This document shows positions 35,844-45,363 of a DNA stretch of 64,000 nucleotides, piece after piece. The DNA is from an uncultured Myxococcales bacterium (GTDB lineage: Bacteria; Myxococcota_A; UBA9042), in the NCBI GenBank assembly GCA_903896545.1, contig CAITYF010000161.1, forward strand, positions 1-64,000, read 5' to 3'. The translations under genes were made by a program, and so were the position numbers. Under the pieces are notes generated by a model. The model searched no databases and was not told the origin of the DNA. It worked only from the letters and a program-made list of their open reading frames with translations. Position 1 is the stretch's first letter. Every line of letters starts with the position of its first letter.

Positions 35844-37157
35844 CTACCGGCGACGGCGGCGGCGCTGTTGCTGCTGACCGCGACCGTGGTTGCCCGTCGG
35901 AATCTGCGAAAAATCACGGTTGGGCTGACCGTCTTCATCCTGAAAGTAGGAGAGAGCAATCGTCAAAGACAGGCTGTCTTCCTCGTCGTCCTCTTCCTCG
36001 GTCTGGCAGAACAGCAGGTTCACGTGCTGGCGTTCCTGACGCAGCTCGTCAAAAGCGGGCAGCACCATGATGTTCGGATCGGGACCCTTCGCGCGGTTGC
36101 CGTTGATACGATCCAACTCGATGTCGCTCTTTCCAGAAAAACGCAGGAATTTGCGCCCGTCCAAGCCGTACATCGCTGCAACCGGGTCAAAAGCCGGCTG
36201 GTCGCCTTCATCGCTCAAGGGCGCAATGCGGCGCCGCAAGGCTTCGCGGTTGAGGCGATTGCCGCGCGCGTCGCCTGGACGCTCCAACGGATCCCAGTAG
36301 CGGCTGTTCTTGCGGTGCACGGTGCTTTGACGCTGCGGCCGTTCGCTGTGCTGCGCTGTAGGCGCCGTGTGGGAAGGCTGGGATTGGAGCTGGGGGGCGT
36401 AGGACTGAACCGCCGACGCGGCTGCTGTGGGCTGGACACTCGGCGCACGGCGGGGCTGCAAAGCGGCGTCTGCCCACGGCGCGCCAATTTCTACCGGCCA
36501 CACGCGACCTGAACGCAGACCTTCCACCAGCGATTCCTGACTGCTGGGCGGCGAAGCAAAAACCGTCGCAACGCTGCCAAAGCGGGTTTCACCTGGCGTT
36601 GCTCGCGAGCCAGCCACGCACGCCAGACGACCAGCAAAAGCCGATTGCAACGCGCCGTCGTGCAGGCCACCGGCCAAGATATCGGGCTCCGCTTCGTCGT
36701 CGTCCAGAACTTGGCTGGGTTCCATCGACGTCACGTCGAGCGCGCACAAACCAGCAGGACGCGCCGGGGCGTCCACTTCAAACGCACTGGCAATCGCGAC
36801 GACGGCACCGCCGCGCTCAGCAAACGCCCGGACAACACCCTCCGCGTCATACGCATCTGACGTACCGGCGCGCGGCAGGGAGCGCCAACCAGCGCCCGTG
36901 TACCACGCATCCAACGTCCGCGGAAAACACACAAGACGACCTGCATCTGTGGCCAATTCCACGCCGGCAAAAAGCAGGACGCCCGTTGCGCGGCTGACCT
37001 CAGCCGTGTCGCCAAGCGTCACCACTTCATCCTGGGCAATCACCGCGAGCCCGTCGAGGCCGTGGTCACGCGCTTGCACTGCAAGCAATTCTGCGTCTTG
37101 CTGGCCAGATTCGTTCAAAACTGGCCGGACATGCAGGTCGATAAGGGCTGGGGTCAC
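35844..37157 (-). CDS. PHP-fold protein lacking metal ligands, with basic tail
   Basis: A 437-residue protein. The first ~230 residues follow the PHP phosphoesterase pattern, but each metal-binding motif is altered: DLHVRP for DLHxH, VIAQDE for ITDHD, VVAIAS for xxxAHP, VAGSRA for xGSDxH; GVELAT keeps the glutamate. It is therefore probably not a metal-dependent hydrolase. Then comes a Gln/Ser/Ala-rich linker and a second conserved-looking part (PVAAMYGLDGRKFLRF, NIMVLPAFDELRQERQHVN) with an acidic run, ending in QQQQRRRRRR. The GTG at 37157 follows GAGGAG. It flanks the predicted origin, leftward toward it. Confidence 0.7.
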   Translation of the reverse strand: MTPALIDLHVRPVLNESGQQDAELLAVQARDHGLDGLAVIAQDEVVTLGDTAEVSRATGVLLFAGVELATDAGRLVCFPRTLDAWYTGAGWRSLPRAGTSDAYDAEGVVRAFAERGGAVVAIASAFEVDAPARPAGLCALDVTSMEPSQVLDDDEAEPDILAGGLHDGALQSAFAGRLACVAGSRATPGETRFGSVATVFASPPSSQESLVEGLRSGRVWPVEIGAPWADAALQPRRAPSVQPTAAASAVQSYAPQLQSQPSHTAPTAQHSERPQRQSTVHRKNSRYWDPLERPGDARGNRLNREALRRRIAPLSDEGDQPAFDPVAAMYGLDGRKFLRFSGKSDIELDRINGNRAKGPDPNIMVLPAFDELRQERQHVNLLFCQTEEEDDEEDSLSLTIALSYFQDEDGQPNRDFSQIPTGNHGRGQQQQRRRRRR

Positions 37158-37783
37158 AGAAATCTCCTCAGGGGGCGAACGGGCGATCATCGGGTGTTGC
37201 GCGGGGTCTTGCTGGCGAGCTGCCGGTTGGCCCAGCCGCTTCTGCGGCTCTCTTCTGGGCACTCGTGTCGGCTGTCTGGCCATCTGCAGAGCTGACTTAG
37301 GACGTAACCCAAGCAGGTGCTGCAGCGCGAGCTGTCCGATAGTCGTTCTGGCGTTGCCGTTTACTGGCCAAACCGTCGTTCGTCCGCAGTGTTGCGGTCT
37401 CAGCGACGCTCCGACCGGCTCTTGCCGGCGGTCCAGATGTTCCAGGCGGTCAGCGTATTCTGGCGGGTCGATAACCGACTTGCGCCGTCCCGATTTGCGC
37501 CGCCCAACCTTGGGGCAGCGCCCGTCGCGACCCCCAGTGTAACAGAGCCATCGGTTGCACAAAAGTCCCCCTTTGCTCGGTATGCGTCGCTTCTGGCGCA
37601 TTTTGCGGTGGTTCGTTCAAAAACAGCGCAGCGACGGCGAAGATCTCCTGCACGACGGCTTCCGCGATGCCCTTGGAACGCACGCGGACTCGTCGGCCCG
37701 TGAAAATTCACCGGCGGATCGAGGTCGCACTTGACGTGTGCGCGCCAACAGGTTCCGATCCGCCCCCGCCCAAGCGGGCGCAG
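37158..37783. other. Gene-poor interval between PHP-like gene and ribF
   Basis: About 626 bp between divergent genes. I see no RNA gene, no flavin riboswitch and no repeat copy. A 77-codon leftward frame (37450-37683, GTG start) has good codon use only in its first third and no ribosome binding site, so I leave it out. A hairpin GACCGGC-TCTT-GCCGG lies at 37413-37430. The promoters of both flanking genes must be here. Confidence 0.5.
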
Positions 37784-38737
37784 GTGTCACCGGTGCTGGT
37801 TAGTCACGCTCTTCCCGATCAACCGCTGCAGCAGCCCTCGGCTGTTGCGTTCGGCAATTTTGACGGTCTCCACATTGGGCATCGCGCGCTCTTGGCGCAC
37901 TTGCGGGAGGTTGCTGACCGGCTGCACGGCCCGCTGATCGTCATCACATTTCACCCGCACCCGCTGCAGATTCTCAAACCTGAACGCGCGCCCGCGGCGA
38001 TCGATACCCTCGATGGTCGGCTGAGTTATCTGGCGCAACTGGGCGTCGATCACGTTTTCGTGCTGCATTTTGACGAGGCGCTTGCCGCCGTGCCTGCTGG
38101 CGTTTTTGCCCGCGATTGGCTCTGCGGTTTGCTGCACGCGCGTGCTTTCGCGGTCGGTCCGGACATGCATTTTGGCCACTTGCGCCACGGTGACGTCACG
38201 CTTTTGCGCGCGATCGCAGCCGAAACCGAGGGTCACGTCGAAGTTTTTGGCGGCGTACTGTGGGACAACACACGGGTTTCTTCTTCGCGCGTTCGCCACG
38301 CGATCCGCGAGGGCGAGGTCGAACTCGCCGAGAAACTGCTCACGCGGCCGTTTTGTCTACGCGGCAAAGTTGTTCACGGCGACGCGCGCGGCCGGACGAT
38401 TGGTTTTCCGACCGCCAACGTGCGTGCGCCCGGTCAGGTGATCCCCAGAAACGGCATCTACGCCGGCGTGGCGGGCGTCAACGGCGCATGGCATGACGCC
38501 GCGATCAGCATCGGTACGCGTCCCACGTTCGCGGGCGAAGAAGTGCGGGTTGAAGCCTATTTGCTTGATTTTTCAGGTGATATTTACGACAAACCGATTG
38601 ATCTCGATTTTGTCCACCGCCTGCGCGACGAAGAGCGCTTTGCCGACTTGCCATCCTTGATCGCGCAAATTGAGCAGGACGTGCGCGACACCCGACAGGT
38701 CCTCGCGCAGCGGCGCGCCAGCGGCTTGCTGCCGTGA
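37784..38737 (+). CDS. ribF: Bifunctional riboflavin kinase / FAD synthetase
   Basis: Converts riboflavin to FMN and then FAD. The 317-residue protein has the N-terminal nucleotidyltransferase domain (AVAFGNFDGLHIGHRALL, VITFHPHPLQIL, SSRVRHAIREGEVELAEKLL) and the C-terminal flavokinase domain (GRTIGFPTANVR, GIYAGVA, SIGTRPTF, VEAYLLDFSGDIYDK). The GTG at 37784 is the last start before the conserved part; a longer N-terminal extension is possible but would be Pro/Arg-rich and unlike the family. aroE overlaps its stop by 4 bases. Confidence 0.95.
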   Translation: MSPVLVSHALPDQPLQQPSAVAFGNFDGLHIGHRALLAHLREVADRLHGPLIVITFHPHPLQILKPERAPAAIDTLDGRLSYLAQLGVDHVFVLHFDEALAAVPAGVFARDWLCGLLHARAFAVGPDMHFGHLRHGDVTLLRAIAAETEGHVEVFGGVLWDNTRVSSSRVRHAIREGEVELAEKLLTRPFCLRGKVVHGDARGRTIGFPTANVRAPGQVIPRNGIYAGVAGVNGAWHDAAISIGTRPTFAGEEVRVEAYLLDFSGDIYDKPIDLDFVHRLRDEERFADLPSLIAQIEQDVRDTRQVLAQRRASGLLP

Positions 38738-39708
38738 CGCCTCCACGCCCGCTGCGGCTGGGGCTCGTCGGCCAAGGCGTTCGCCATTCGCTGTCGCCGA
38801 TTCTGCACACGCGGGCGCTCGAATTGTCCGTACTTACAGGGTCTTACACCATCTTCGACTGCGCGGACGACACCGCCGCGCGGGCAGTTTTTGCGCAACT
38901 GCGATCTGGCGAATTGGACGGTCTGAACGTCACGACTCCGTTCAAGGCCTTGGCCCTCCAGTCGGCCGACGCGTGGCAAAGGACCGCACACCACAAAGCT
39001 GGGGTGTTTACACAACCAGCCAACACACTATTTATGTTGGAAAATAATCTTGTGGCAGCCTCGACAGACGGCGCGGGGCTGGGTGCGGCGCTTCTGAGCG
39101 CGCAGGTCGACCTGGTCGGCAAACGGGTTCTCTTGCTGGGTGCGGGCGGAGCGGGTCAAGCGGTGGCGGCCGAGGTTCTTTCGCTGGGTGCCGCGCAGCT
39201 TCGGATCGCCAACCGGTCGCCGACCCCAGCCGTTGCGCTGGCGGAACGCCTCAACACGATCTGGCCCAAACACGCGGTCCCGCAAACTTGGGGCGATCCG
39301 CAGGGGCTGCTCGGCATCGACGTGGTGCTGCAAGCGACGCGTCTGGGTCACGGACAGCCGCCTTTGCCTGCCGTTCTTTCACAAGTGGCCGCCGATTTGG
39401 ATTGGCTGCCTTGGACGGCGTGGGCCAAACACCAGCCTCTGCTAGCCGATCTGGTCTACGCGGGCGACATGACCCCGGTGCAGGCTCTCGCGCTGCAGCG
39501 CGGGTTGCGGGTGGACAATCGCCTGACGGTACCGCCGATCGATTTTGCGCAGATTCACCCGGCGCTGCCCGATCCTTCTGGAATTGTGAAGTATTTTGGT
39601 CAAGCCATGCTGGCCCATCAGGCAGCGCGGTCTTTTGCGCTGTGGACGGGGCGACCTGTCGACGCGGTGCGGATGTTGGCGGCGATCCTTCCGAGCCACG
39701 AGGCCTGA
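38734..39708 (+). CDS. aroE: Shikimate dehydrogenase
   Basis: NADPH-dependent reduction of 3-dehydroshikimate. The 324-residue protein keeps the N-terminal GVRHSLSPILH motif, the catalytic lysine in NVTTPFK, STDGAGL in place of the usual NTDxxG, the nucleotide-binding GAGGAGQAVAAEV, the NRS that selects NADP, and DLVYAGDMTPVQALA. It is about 50 residues longer than usual, and the NATPxG motif reads QATRLG, so it is a divergent member. The GTG start overlaps the ribF stop (GTGA). Confidence 0.88.
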   Translation: MTPPRPLRLGLVGQGVRHSLSPILHTRALELSVLTGSYTIFDCADDTAARAVFAQLRSGELDGLNVTTPFKALALQSADAWQRTAHHKAGVFTQPANTLFMLENNLVAASTDGAGLGAALLSAQVDLVGKRVLLLGAGGAGQAVAAEVLSLGAAQLRIANRSPTPAVALAERLNTIWPKHAVPQTWGDPQGLLGIDVVLQATRLGHGQPPLPAVLSQVAADLDWLPWTAWAKHQPLLADLVYAGDMTPVQALALQRGLRVDNRLTVPPIDFAQIHPALPDPSGIVKYFGQAMLAHQAARSFALWTGRPVDAVRMLAAILPSHEA

Positions 39709-39742
39709 GTTCGGCGTTCGCGTTCGTTAACGATCAACGGGT

Positions 39743-41368
39743 CTAGATCACCAACACTTCCCTGTGCTTGCCGAAGACTTCCCGCAGCACGCCAGAAATC
39801 TCGCCCGTTGTCGCCCACGCGCGCGCCGCGTCCACGATCTTGGGCATGACATTTTGATCACTTTGCGCCGCGTCCTTCAGCGCCTGCATCGCATGCGCGT
39901 GCGCCGTCGCATCACGCCGCAGCCGCAAAGCCCGGACACGTGCGACTTGCTCACCTTCAATCCGCTCGTCGATCTTCTGGATCGGCATCGGGATCTCGTG
40001 CTGCGACTGGAACTGGTTCACGCCGACGATCACCTGCTGGCCGCTTTCCACCGCGTTCTGGTAGCGATACGCGCTGTCCTGAATTTCCCGCTGCGGGTAG
40101 CCGTGCTCGATCGCCGCGACCATGCCGCCCAGGTCGTCGATGCGCGCGAGGTACTCCTCGGCTTTTTTCTGCAGCGCGTCGGTCCAGTTCTCAATCAGGT
40201 AGCTGCCTGCCAGCGGATCAATCGTGTCCGCCACGCCCGATTCGTAGGCGATGATCTGCTGCGTCCGCAGCGCGATCTCCACCGCCGCTTCCGTCGGCAA
40301 ACACAGCGCTTCGTCGCGGGAATTGGTGTGCAGCGACTGCGTGCCGCCCATCACCGCCGCCAGCGCCTGAAGCGTTACCCGCACGATGTTGTTGTCGGGC
40401 TGCTGCGCCGTGAGCGTGGAGCCGCCCGTCTGCGTGTGAAAGCGCAATTTGCAGGACTCGTCGCGCTTGGCACCAAAACGTTCGCGCATGATCTTGGCCC
40501 ACAGCCGCCGCGCCGCCCGGAACTTCGCGACTTCTTCCAAGAAGTTGTTGTGACCATTGAAGAAAAACGCCAAGCGATTGGCAAAATCGTCAACGCTCAA
40601 ACCCGCCGCGATCGCCGCTTCGACGTAGGCGATGCCATCGCCCAGCGTGAACGCCAGTTCCTGTGCCGCATCGCAGCCTGCCTCGCGGACGTGGTAACCG
40701 GAAATCGAGATCGTGTTCCACTTGGGCACGTCCGACGCGCACCAGGCAAAGAGATCCGTGATGAGGCGCATCGACGGTCGCGGCGGGTAGATGTACGTGC
40801 CGCGCGCCATGTACTCCTTCAGAATGTCGTTTTGTACCGTGCCCTGCAGCAGCTTGGGATCCACGCCTTGGCGTTCCGCGGCGACGTAGAGAAAGCCGAG
40901 AAGCGTGGTCGCCGTCGCGTTGATCGTCATCGAGACGCTGACGTCCTGCAGCGGAATCTGCGCCATCAGCGTTTCCATGTCCTCCAGGGACGCAATCGAC
41001 ACGCCCACGCGACCGACTTCGCCCAGCGCTTGCTCGTGATCGGGGTCGAGACCCATTTGCGTCGGCAGGTCAAACGCCACGGAAAGGCCGGTCTGACCGC
41101 GCGCCAGAAGGTAGCGGTACCGCGCATTGGACTCCGCCGCACTGGCAAAACCCGCGTACTGGCGCATCGTCCACAGGCGACCGCGGTACATCGTGGCCTG
41201 GACGCCGCGGGTGAAGGGAAACTGGCCGGGGAATTCCTGGGCGCCGCCCCCCACGTAGAGTGGCGGTACTTCTTCGGCGGTGGAACGGCGGAAAGTGTCT
41301 TGCCGCAGCGCTTTCTTGGTCGCGGGCAGGTACACGCGTTCGAGCCAGGTCTTGTGTGCTTCTTCCAT
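39743..41368 (-). CDS. Methylmalonyl-CoA mutase, catalytic subunit without B12 domain
   Basis: Interconverts methylmalonyl-CoA and succinyl-CoA by a radical mechanism. The 541-residue protein is only the TIM-barrel substrate domain: [84 protein letters not shown]. The tyrosine in RQYAG fits a methylmalonyl rather than an isobutyryl mutase. The cobalamin domain must be a separate gene, not seen here. The ATG at 41368 follows AGGAGG by 5 bases. It follows the pseudouridine synthase gene by 9 bases. Confidence 0.92.
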   Translation of the reverse strand: MEEAHKTWLERVYLPATKKALRQDTFRRSTAEEVPPLYVGGGAQEFPGQFPFTRGVQATMYRGRLWTMRQYAGFASAAESNARYRYLLARGQTGLSVAFDLPTQMGLDPDHEQALGEVGRVGVSIASLEDMETLMAQIPLQDVSVSMTINATATTLLGFLYVAAERQGVDPKLLQGTVQNDILKEYMARGTYIYPPRPSMRLITDLFAWCASDVPKWNTISISGYHVREAGCDAAQELAFTLGDGIAYVEAAIAAGLSVDDFANRLAFFFNGHNNFLEEVAKFRAARRLWAKIMRERFGAKRDESCKLRFHTQTGGSTLTAQQPDNNIVRVTLQALAAVMGGTQSLHTNSRDEALCLPTEAAVEIALRTQQIIAYESGVADTIDPLAGSYLIENWTDALQKKAEEYLARIDDLGGMVAAIEHGYPQREIQDSAYRYQNAVESGQQVIVGVNQFQSQHEIPMPIQKIDERIEGEQVARVRALRLRRDATAHAHAMQALKDAAQSDQNVMPKIVDAARAWATTGEISGVLREVFGKHREVLVI

Positions 41369-41377
41369 CACATCCTC

Positions 41378-42307
41378 CTACGGCTTGGGATCCAACATCG
41401 CCCAGTCCGCGGGCAATTGCAGCGGTGCCCCGTTGGTCAGTGCCCAGAAATCGTCGGGCGGCGGCAAGGTCCAGGTGCACTGTTCACCGTCGTGCGGATG
41501 CCGCAGGCGCAGCATCGCCGCGTGCAGGCCAATGCGCGGCAGCGCGAGCGTGTCGCCGTACTGCCGGTCGCCCACCAGCGCGCCCGCCGACCACGCGAGA
41601 TGCAAGCGAATTTGGTGGCTCCGCCCCGTTTCCAGAGCCACAAGCGCCAGCGCGATCCGCGCCTTTTCGGCAAAATCGAGTTGCACCACATGCGTCCGCG
41701 CCGGCATGCCCGCAGGGTGCAAGCCCATACGTCCCGGCGCGATCTCGCGGAGTGGTTCGTTGATCGTCTGTTGCGGCACCGGGATCGCTGTGTGAATGAG
41801 CGCCAAGTACCGCCGCGTCGCGCGGTGGTAGCGCAGTTGTTCGGCCAAATTCGCGGTCGATTCAGGACGCATGCCGTACATGACGAGTCCCGACACGTCG
41901 CGATCCAGTCGGTGCAGTTCGCCCAGATAACCGCGGCCGTCCAGCTCTTTGCGCACGCGCAGGCTCAGCGCATCACCACCACGCGGTGGCGGCTGCGTCG
42001 GCAGACCCGCAGGTTTTTCAACGACCATCAGCCAATCGTCGCGGTAGACAACGCGCAGTTGGCCTTCATCGATGTGCGTGCGATCGGGGTTGCTGGGCAG
42101 CAGGCGCAGTTGTTGCCCATCTTCCACCAGCGTCGCCGCGAGCTGGCTGCGGCTACCGGCCAAGTACACGGAACCTTGTTCGATCGACCGCCGCGCTTCG
42201 TTGCGCGTTACGCCCGCCAGCGTTGCCAGCGCCAGATCGAGGCGCTTGCCCGCCAGCTCCGGTGGAACGGCGAAATCGCGGGCTTGGGCATCAAAGGGCG
42301 CGCTCAT
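41378..42307 (-). CDS. RluA-family pseudouridine synthase
   Basis: A 309-residue RNA-modifying enzyme. The N-terminal S4 RNA-binding domain (KRLDLALATLAGVTRNEARRSI) is followed by the catalytic domain with the motif II aspartate in HRLDRDVSGLVM, the KPAGLPTQP strand and the C-terminal ETGRSHQIRLHL. RluA-type enzymes modify uridines of 23S rRNA or tRNA; which site cannot be told. It is first in a two-gene leftward unit with the mutase. Confidence 0.92.
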   Translation of the reverse strand: MSAPFDAQARDFAVPPELAGKRLDLALATLAGVTRNEARRSIEQGSVYLAGSRSQLAATLVEDGQQLRLLPSNPDRTHIDEGQLRVVYRDDWLMVVEKPAGLPTQPPPRGGDALSLRVRKELDGRGYLGELHRLDRDVSGLVMYGMRPESTANLAEQLRYHRATRRYLALIHTAIPVPQQTINEPLREIAPGRMGLHPAGMPARTHVVQLDFAEKARIALALVALETGRSHQIRLHLAWSAGALVGDRQYGDTLALPRIGLHAAMLRLRHPHDGEQCTWTLPPPDDFWALTNGAPLQLPADWAMLDPKP

Positions 42308-42459
42308 GGCAGGATCCTCCTACGGATCGGCGCGCAGGGTAGGCTGTTGCACCGGCAAACGACAAGTCCCGCCGCGGAAGGTGCGGTCTCAACTTGCAGG
42401 TCCGGCAACTTCCCGGCAGGATAGGCGTGGTGCAGGCCCGTCGCGCCAGGTGGTTTCCA

Positions 42460-43395
42460 TTGACCCAGACTTCGGCCAACGAATTCTCCCTTTACGCGCT
42501 GGAGCCCGAACCGCCGCGTGATCCGCTCGCGGCCGCGACGAGCGCGGAGGACGCCGTTGCCCGGCATCTGGCTGTGATCGGTTTGCCGATCGATGAACGC
42601 GGCCAACGCGTTCTGCGCGCGCTGACGGTGCTCGACAGCATCATCTTGCAGAGCGCGAGCCAGCACGCAGAAAACCCGATGGGGCTGACGCTCGTCGAAG
42701 AGCCGTCGTTGTCCGAATCCGACGGTTTTGAGCCCACGCCAGTTGAATTGCCGCCCAGCGTGCACGCCGCGCCGACCGTTGTGTTGTCCGCGATCGATCA
42801 GGCCCAAGTCATCGCGCACCAGCAGCAGGCTGCGCGCGGCCAAGCTGTGCCGCAGCAGCCTGTCTCGCCGAACGGCGACGTCGCCGAACAGTTTGTGCGT
42901 GCCGGTGGGCGCGATCGCCACCAGTTCGCCGCCGCTGAGACGATCGTGCTGTCGGGTCCGGACATCAAGCGCAAGATCCGTCACAAGCAGTCGATCATGC
43001 CGTCCTACGTCAGCCAAGTGTTGTACGAGGACATTGGCGCGCTGTTTGAGATCGGCGATCGCGAAGGCGCGTTGGTTTCCCTGGAACGACTCCTCACGGT
43101 GTCGCCGATCTCGCCGCAAATCGAGACGTTTCTGGCGCACAACGAGGCGCGGCTTCTGGAGTACTACGAGAGCGTGCTGGGTCCGTGGTCTCGCGTGGTC
43201 AAGCTGCGTGACACCGATGGCGGCATGCCGCCCGCGTACTTCAACTTCGACAAGATGATGCGCGTCGTTTCGCTTCTCGACGGCAACCGTCCGCTGTCGC
43301 GCGTGCTTGCGGAATCCGGTTTGCGGCACATCGAGACGTGCGCGGTGCTCTCGCAGTTGGCGCGATCGGCCAGTCTGGACTTGAGCCAGAAATAG
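42460..43395 (+). CDS. Conserved-looking protein with C-terminal DUF4388-like region
   Basis: About 311 residues. The first ~190 are low-complexity (Ala/Pro/Gln/Val). The C-terminal ~130 residues are ordered: YVSQVLYEDIGALFEIGDREGALVSLERLL, then a winged-helix-like end (FNFDKMMRVVSLLDGNRPLSRVL, ETCAVLSQLARSASL) of the sort found beside DUF4388 domains in myxobacterial regulators. The TTG at 42460 is preferred because AGGTGG lies 6 bases upstream; an upstream GTG is possible. Function unknown. Confidence 0.65.
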   Translation: MTQTSANEFSLYALEPEPPRDPLAAATSAEDAVARHLAVIGLPIDERGQRVLRALTVLDSIILQSASQHAENPMGLTLVEEPSLSESDGFEPTPVELPPSVHAAPTVVLSAIDQAQVIAHQQQAARGQAVPQQPVSPNGDVAEQFVRAGGRDRHQFAAAETIVLSGPDIKRKIRHKQSIMPSYVSQVLYEDIGALFEIGDREGALVSLERLLTVSPISPQIETFLAHNEARLLEYYESVLGPWSRVVKLRDTDGGMPPAYFNFDKMMRVVSLLDGNRPLSRVLAESGLRHIETCAVLSQLARSASLDLSQK

Positions 43396-43416
43396 CCGAC
43401 CGCGCCCCCGCTTCTC

Positions 43417-45204
43417 TTACTTGCCAATTAGCGCCGACAGCGCGAGCAAAAGGCTCTTCGCATCCGCCAGATCCGGCGCGCTCGCGTCGTACACCGGCAG
43501 ATCCGCGATCATCACCGACACTTGCTCGTCGTGACGCTTCACCGCGAACGCCAGGAGCGCCTTGGCGTCGTCCGGCTTGCCGTCGCTCGTCCATTGCACG
43601 GCCGCCTGTAGCGACAGCCCGTCCATCAGGATCAGCCAAGCGCGGCGCACGCCCGGATCGGCAAAGTACGCCAGCCCACCGTCCGCCACTTGCACGAGCC
43701 CCGGCACTTCCACGGGCGACGTGTACTGCGCGGGCTGCTGATTCTTGCTCGACGTGTAGCCGTATTGCATCGACGCAAACGTCAGGTTGAGAACTTGCAG
43801 CGGATCCGTGCTCGCCGGACCTGCCAGACGCGCGAGCACGAGGCCATTGCGCGAGCTGGCAAACAGCGTTGGCATCGCGACCGGCGGCGCGTTGGGATCG
43901 GTCGGATCGGTCGTGGTCGGCGTCGGATCCGTCGGTTCGCCCGGCTGGGTCGGCGGCTTCTTGGTGCCGGTGATCTGCACAAAACCGTCCTTCTCCACCC
44001 ACTCAAAGCCGTAGATATCCAGGACCTTCCAGCCCGCCGCCGGCTTGAACCGCAGCCACAGCTTCTCAGCGACGGAGACAAGCATCGTCTCCAGGTCCTG
44101 CACAAACACGCTTTTGGCCGATTCCACATTCTGCAAGAACCACGCGGTTCCGTTACCTTTTTGTGCGATGCCCGTCATCAGCGCGGGGGAGAAGTCCAAG
44201 CCCACGCCGACGGTCGAGATGCTGCAGCCATTCTTCGCCGCCGGACCCGCCAGCGCGATGATGTCGTCGATGTTCACGTTGCCGACGGTCGGCTCACCGT
44301 CTGAAAGCAGCATCACGCGCTTCTGCACAAAATCGAGGCTCGCCTGATCGCAATCCGCGATGCCCGCCGCCAGCCCGTCGTACAGGTTGGTGCCGTTTGT
44401 CGCCTGTACGTTGTTGATCGCCGCGTGCAGCTGCTCCAGATCCGTGTCCTCCACAACCTTGGCAGGGAAGATGAGCTTGGGCATTTCGCTGAACGTGAAG
44501 AGGGTCAGCCGCGTGCCTTTGGGCAGCTTGTCCGCCAGCACGTGCAGACCCGCTTTCACGTAGTCCAGCTTGGCGCCTGCCATCGAGCCGGAATTGTCGA
44601 TCACCAGCGTGAGCGACAACGACGTCTGCACGTCCTTCAGCGATTGCGCGGAATTCAGCCCGAGCTGCAGCAACCCCTCCGCCGCCTTGCCCGGCTGTTG
44701 GATCACCGCCGCCATCGCGTGCAGCGTCACGAGGCGATCCTTCTTGGCGGCGGGCAGCACCGTGTCGTGCTCGTTCAGCCAACCTTCGATTGTCATGTCG
44801 CCGATCTTGGGCAACTGGCCGGCCTGCAACAGCGAGCGGAAATAGCCGATGTCCTGCGCGCCGCCGGGCTTCAAGCCGATGCCTTGATCGGTGCCGCCAC
44901 TGCCCGCGTTTGGACCCCCCACGTCGGCTGACGTCGCATCGGCGTAGCCCCAGTAGCTCGAATCGGTCCCGGTCGCGGTGTCTTGGCTGGAATAGGTGCC
45001 GCCCGATTTCACGTCTTTCGTCGTGCCCACGGCCCCGCTGCTGTTCGCGTCGTCTGCAGCCTGATCAAAGGCTGTGGATTGTGATGAGCCCGCATCTGTT
45101 CCCGTCGTGACGCCACACGCGGAAAGCAGAATGCCAAAGGAGAGGGCTCGCCAGATGGGGTGAAATCGGCGCAAACTGAGGGGCGCGAAGCGGTAATCGG
45201 TCAT
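43417..45204 (-). CDS. VWA-domain lipoprotein
   Basis: A 595-residue lipoprotein (lipobox LLSAC near residue 30) with a Ser/Thr/Gly/Asp spacer. A von Willebrand factor A domain starts near residue 195 with an intact metal site: DNSGS, TNLYDG and LLSDGEPT. After a Pro/Thr linker (PTQPGEPTDPTPTTTDPTDP) comes a C-terminal part with a beta region and a helical end. The layout matches secreted chloride-channel/inter-alpha-inhibitor-like VWA proteins that bind ligands via Mg2+. The ATG follows AGGAGG. It runs opposite to hutI. Confidence 0.88.
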   Translation of the reverse strand: MTDYRFAPLSLRRFHPIWRALSFGILLSACGVTTGTDAGSSQSTAFDQAADDANSSGAVGTTKDVKSGGTYSSQDTATGTDSSYWGYADATSADVGGPNAGSGGTDQGIGLKPGGAQDIGYFRSLLQAGQLPKIGDMTIEGWLNEHDTVLPAAKKDRLVTLHAMAAVIQQPGKAAEGLLQLGLNSAQSLKDVQTSLSLTLVIDNSGSMAGAKLDYVKAGLHVLADKLPKGTRLTLFTFSEMPKLIFPAKVVEDTDLEQLHAAINNVQATNGTNLYDGLAAGIADCDQASLDFVQKRVMLLSDGEPTVGNVNIDDIIALAGPAAKNGCSISTVGVGLDFSPALMTGIAQKGNGTAWFLQNVESAKSVFVQDLETMLVSVAEKLWLRFKPAAGWKVLDIYGFEWVEKDGFVQITGTKKPPTQPGEPTDPTPTTTDPTDPNAPPVAMPTLFASSRNGLVLARLAGPASTDPLQVLNLTFASMQYGYTSSKNQQPAQYTSPVEVPGLVQVADGGLAYFADPGVRRAWLILMDGLSLQAAVQWTSDGKPDDAKALLAFAVKRHDEQVSVMIADLPVYDASAPDLADAKSLLLALSALIGK

Positions 45205-45363
45205 GGGGTCCTCCTGCCAAGTGCCGCGGGTGAAAGGTGGCGACAAGAGAGGCCGTTGCAAAGGCCATGCCAAGCGTGAAAGTCTTGCCAACGTCATGAA
45301 ATGACAAGACACCCGAACTTCGATGCGCGCAAGCCGACTCTTTGGTGTGTAGGATTTTCCAAC

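Noticed and set aside
37450-37683. A 77-codon leftward frame between the PHP-like gene and ribF
   Set aside because: No ribosome binding site, poor codon use after the first third and no recognisable similarity.
37158-37783. Possible flavin riboswitch upstream of ribF
   Set aside because: None of the conserved RFN segments can be found in the interval.
42304-43329. A 341-codon leftward frame
   Set aside because: It overlaps the plus-strand gene 42460-43395, which has an ordered C-terminal domain; the leftward product is Arg/His-rich shadow sequence.
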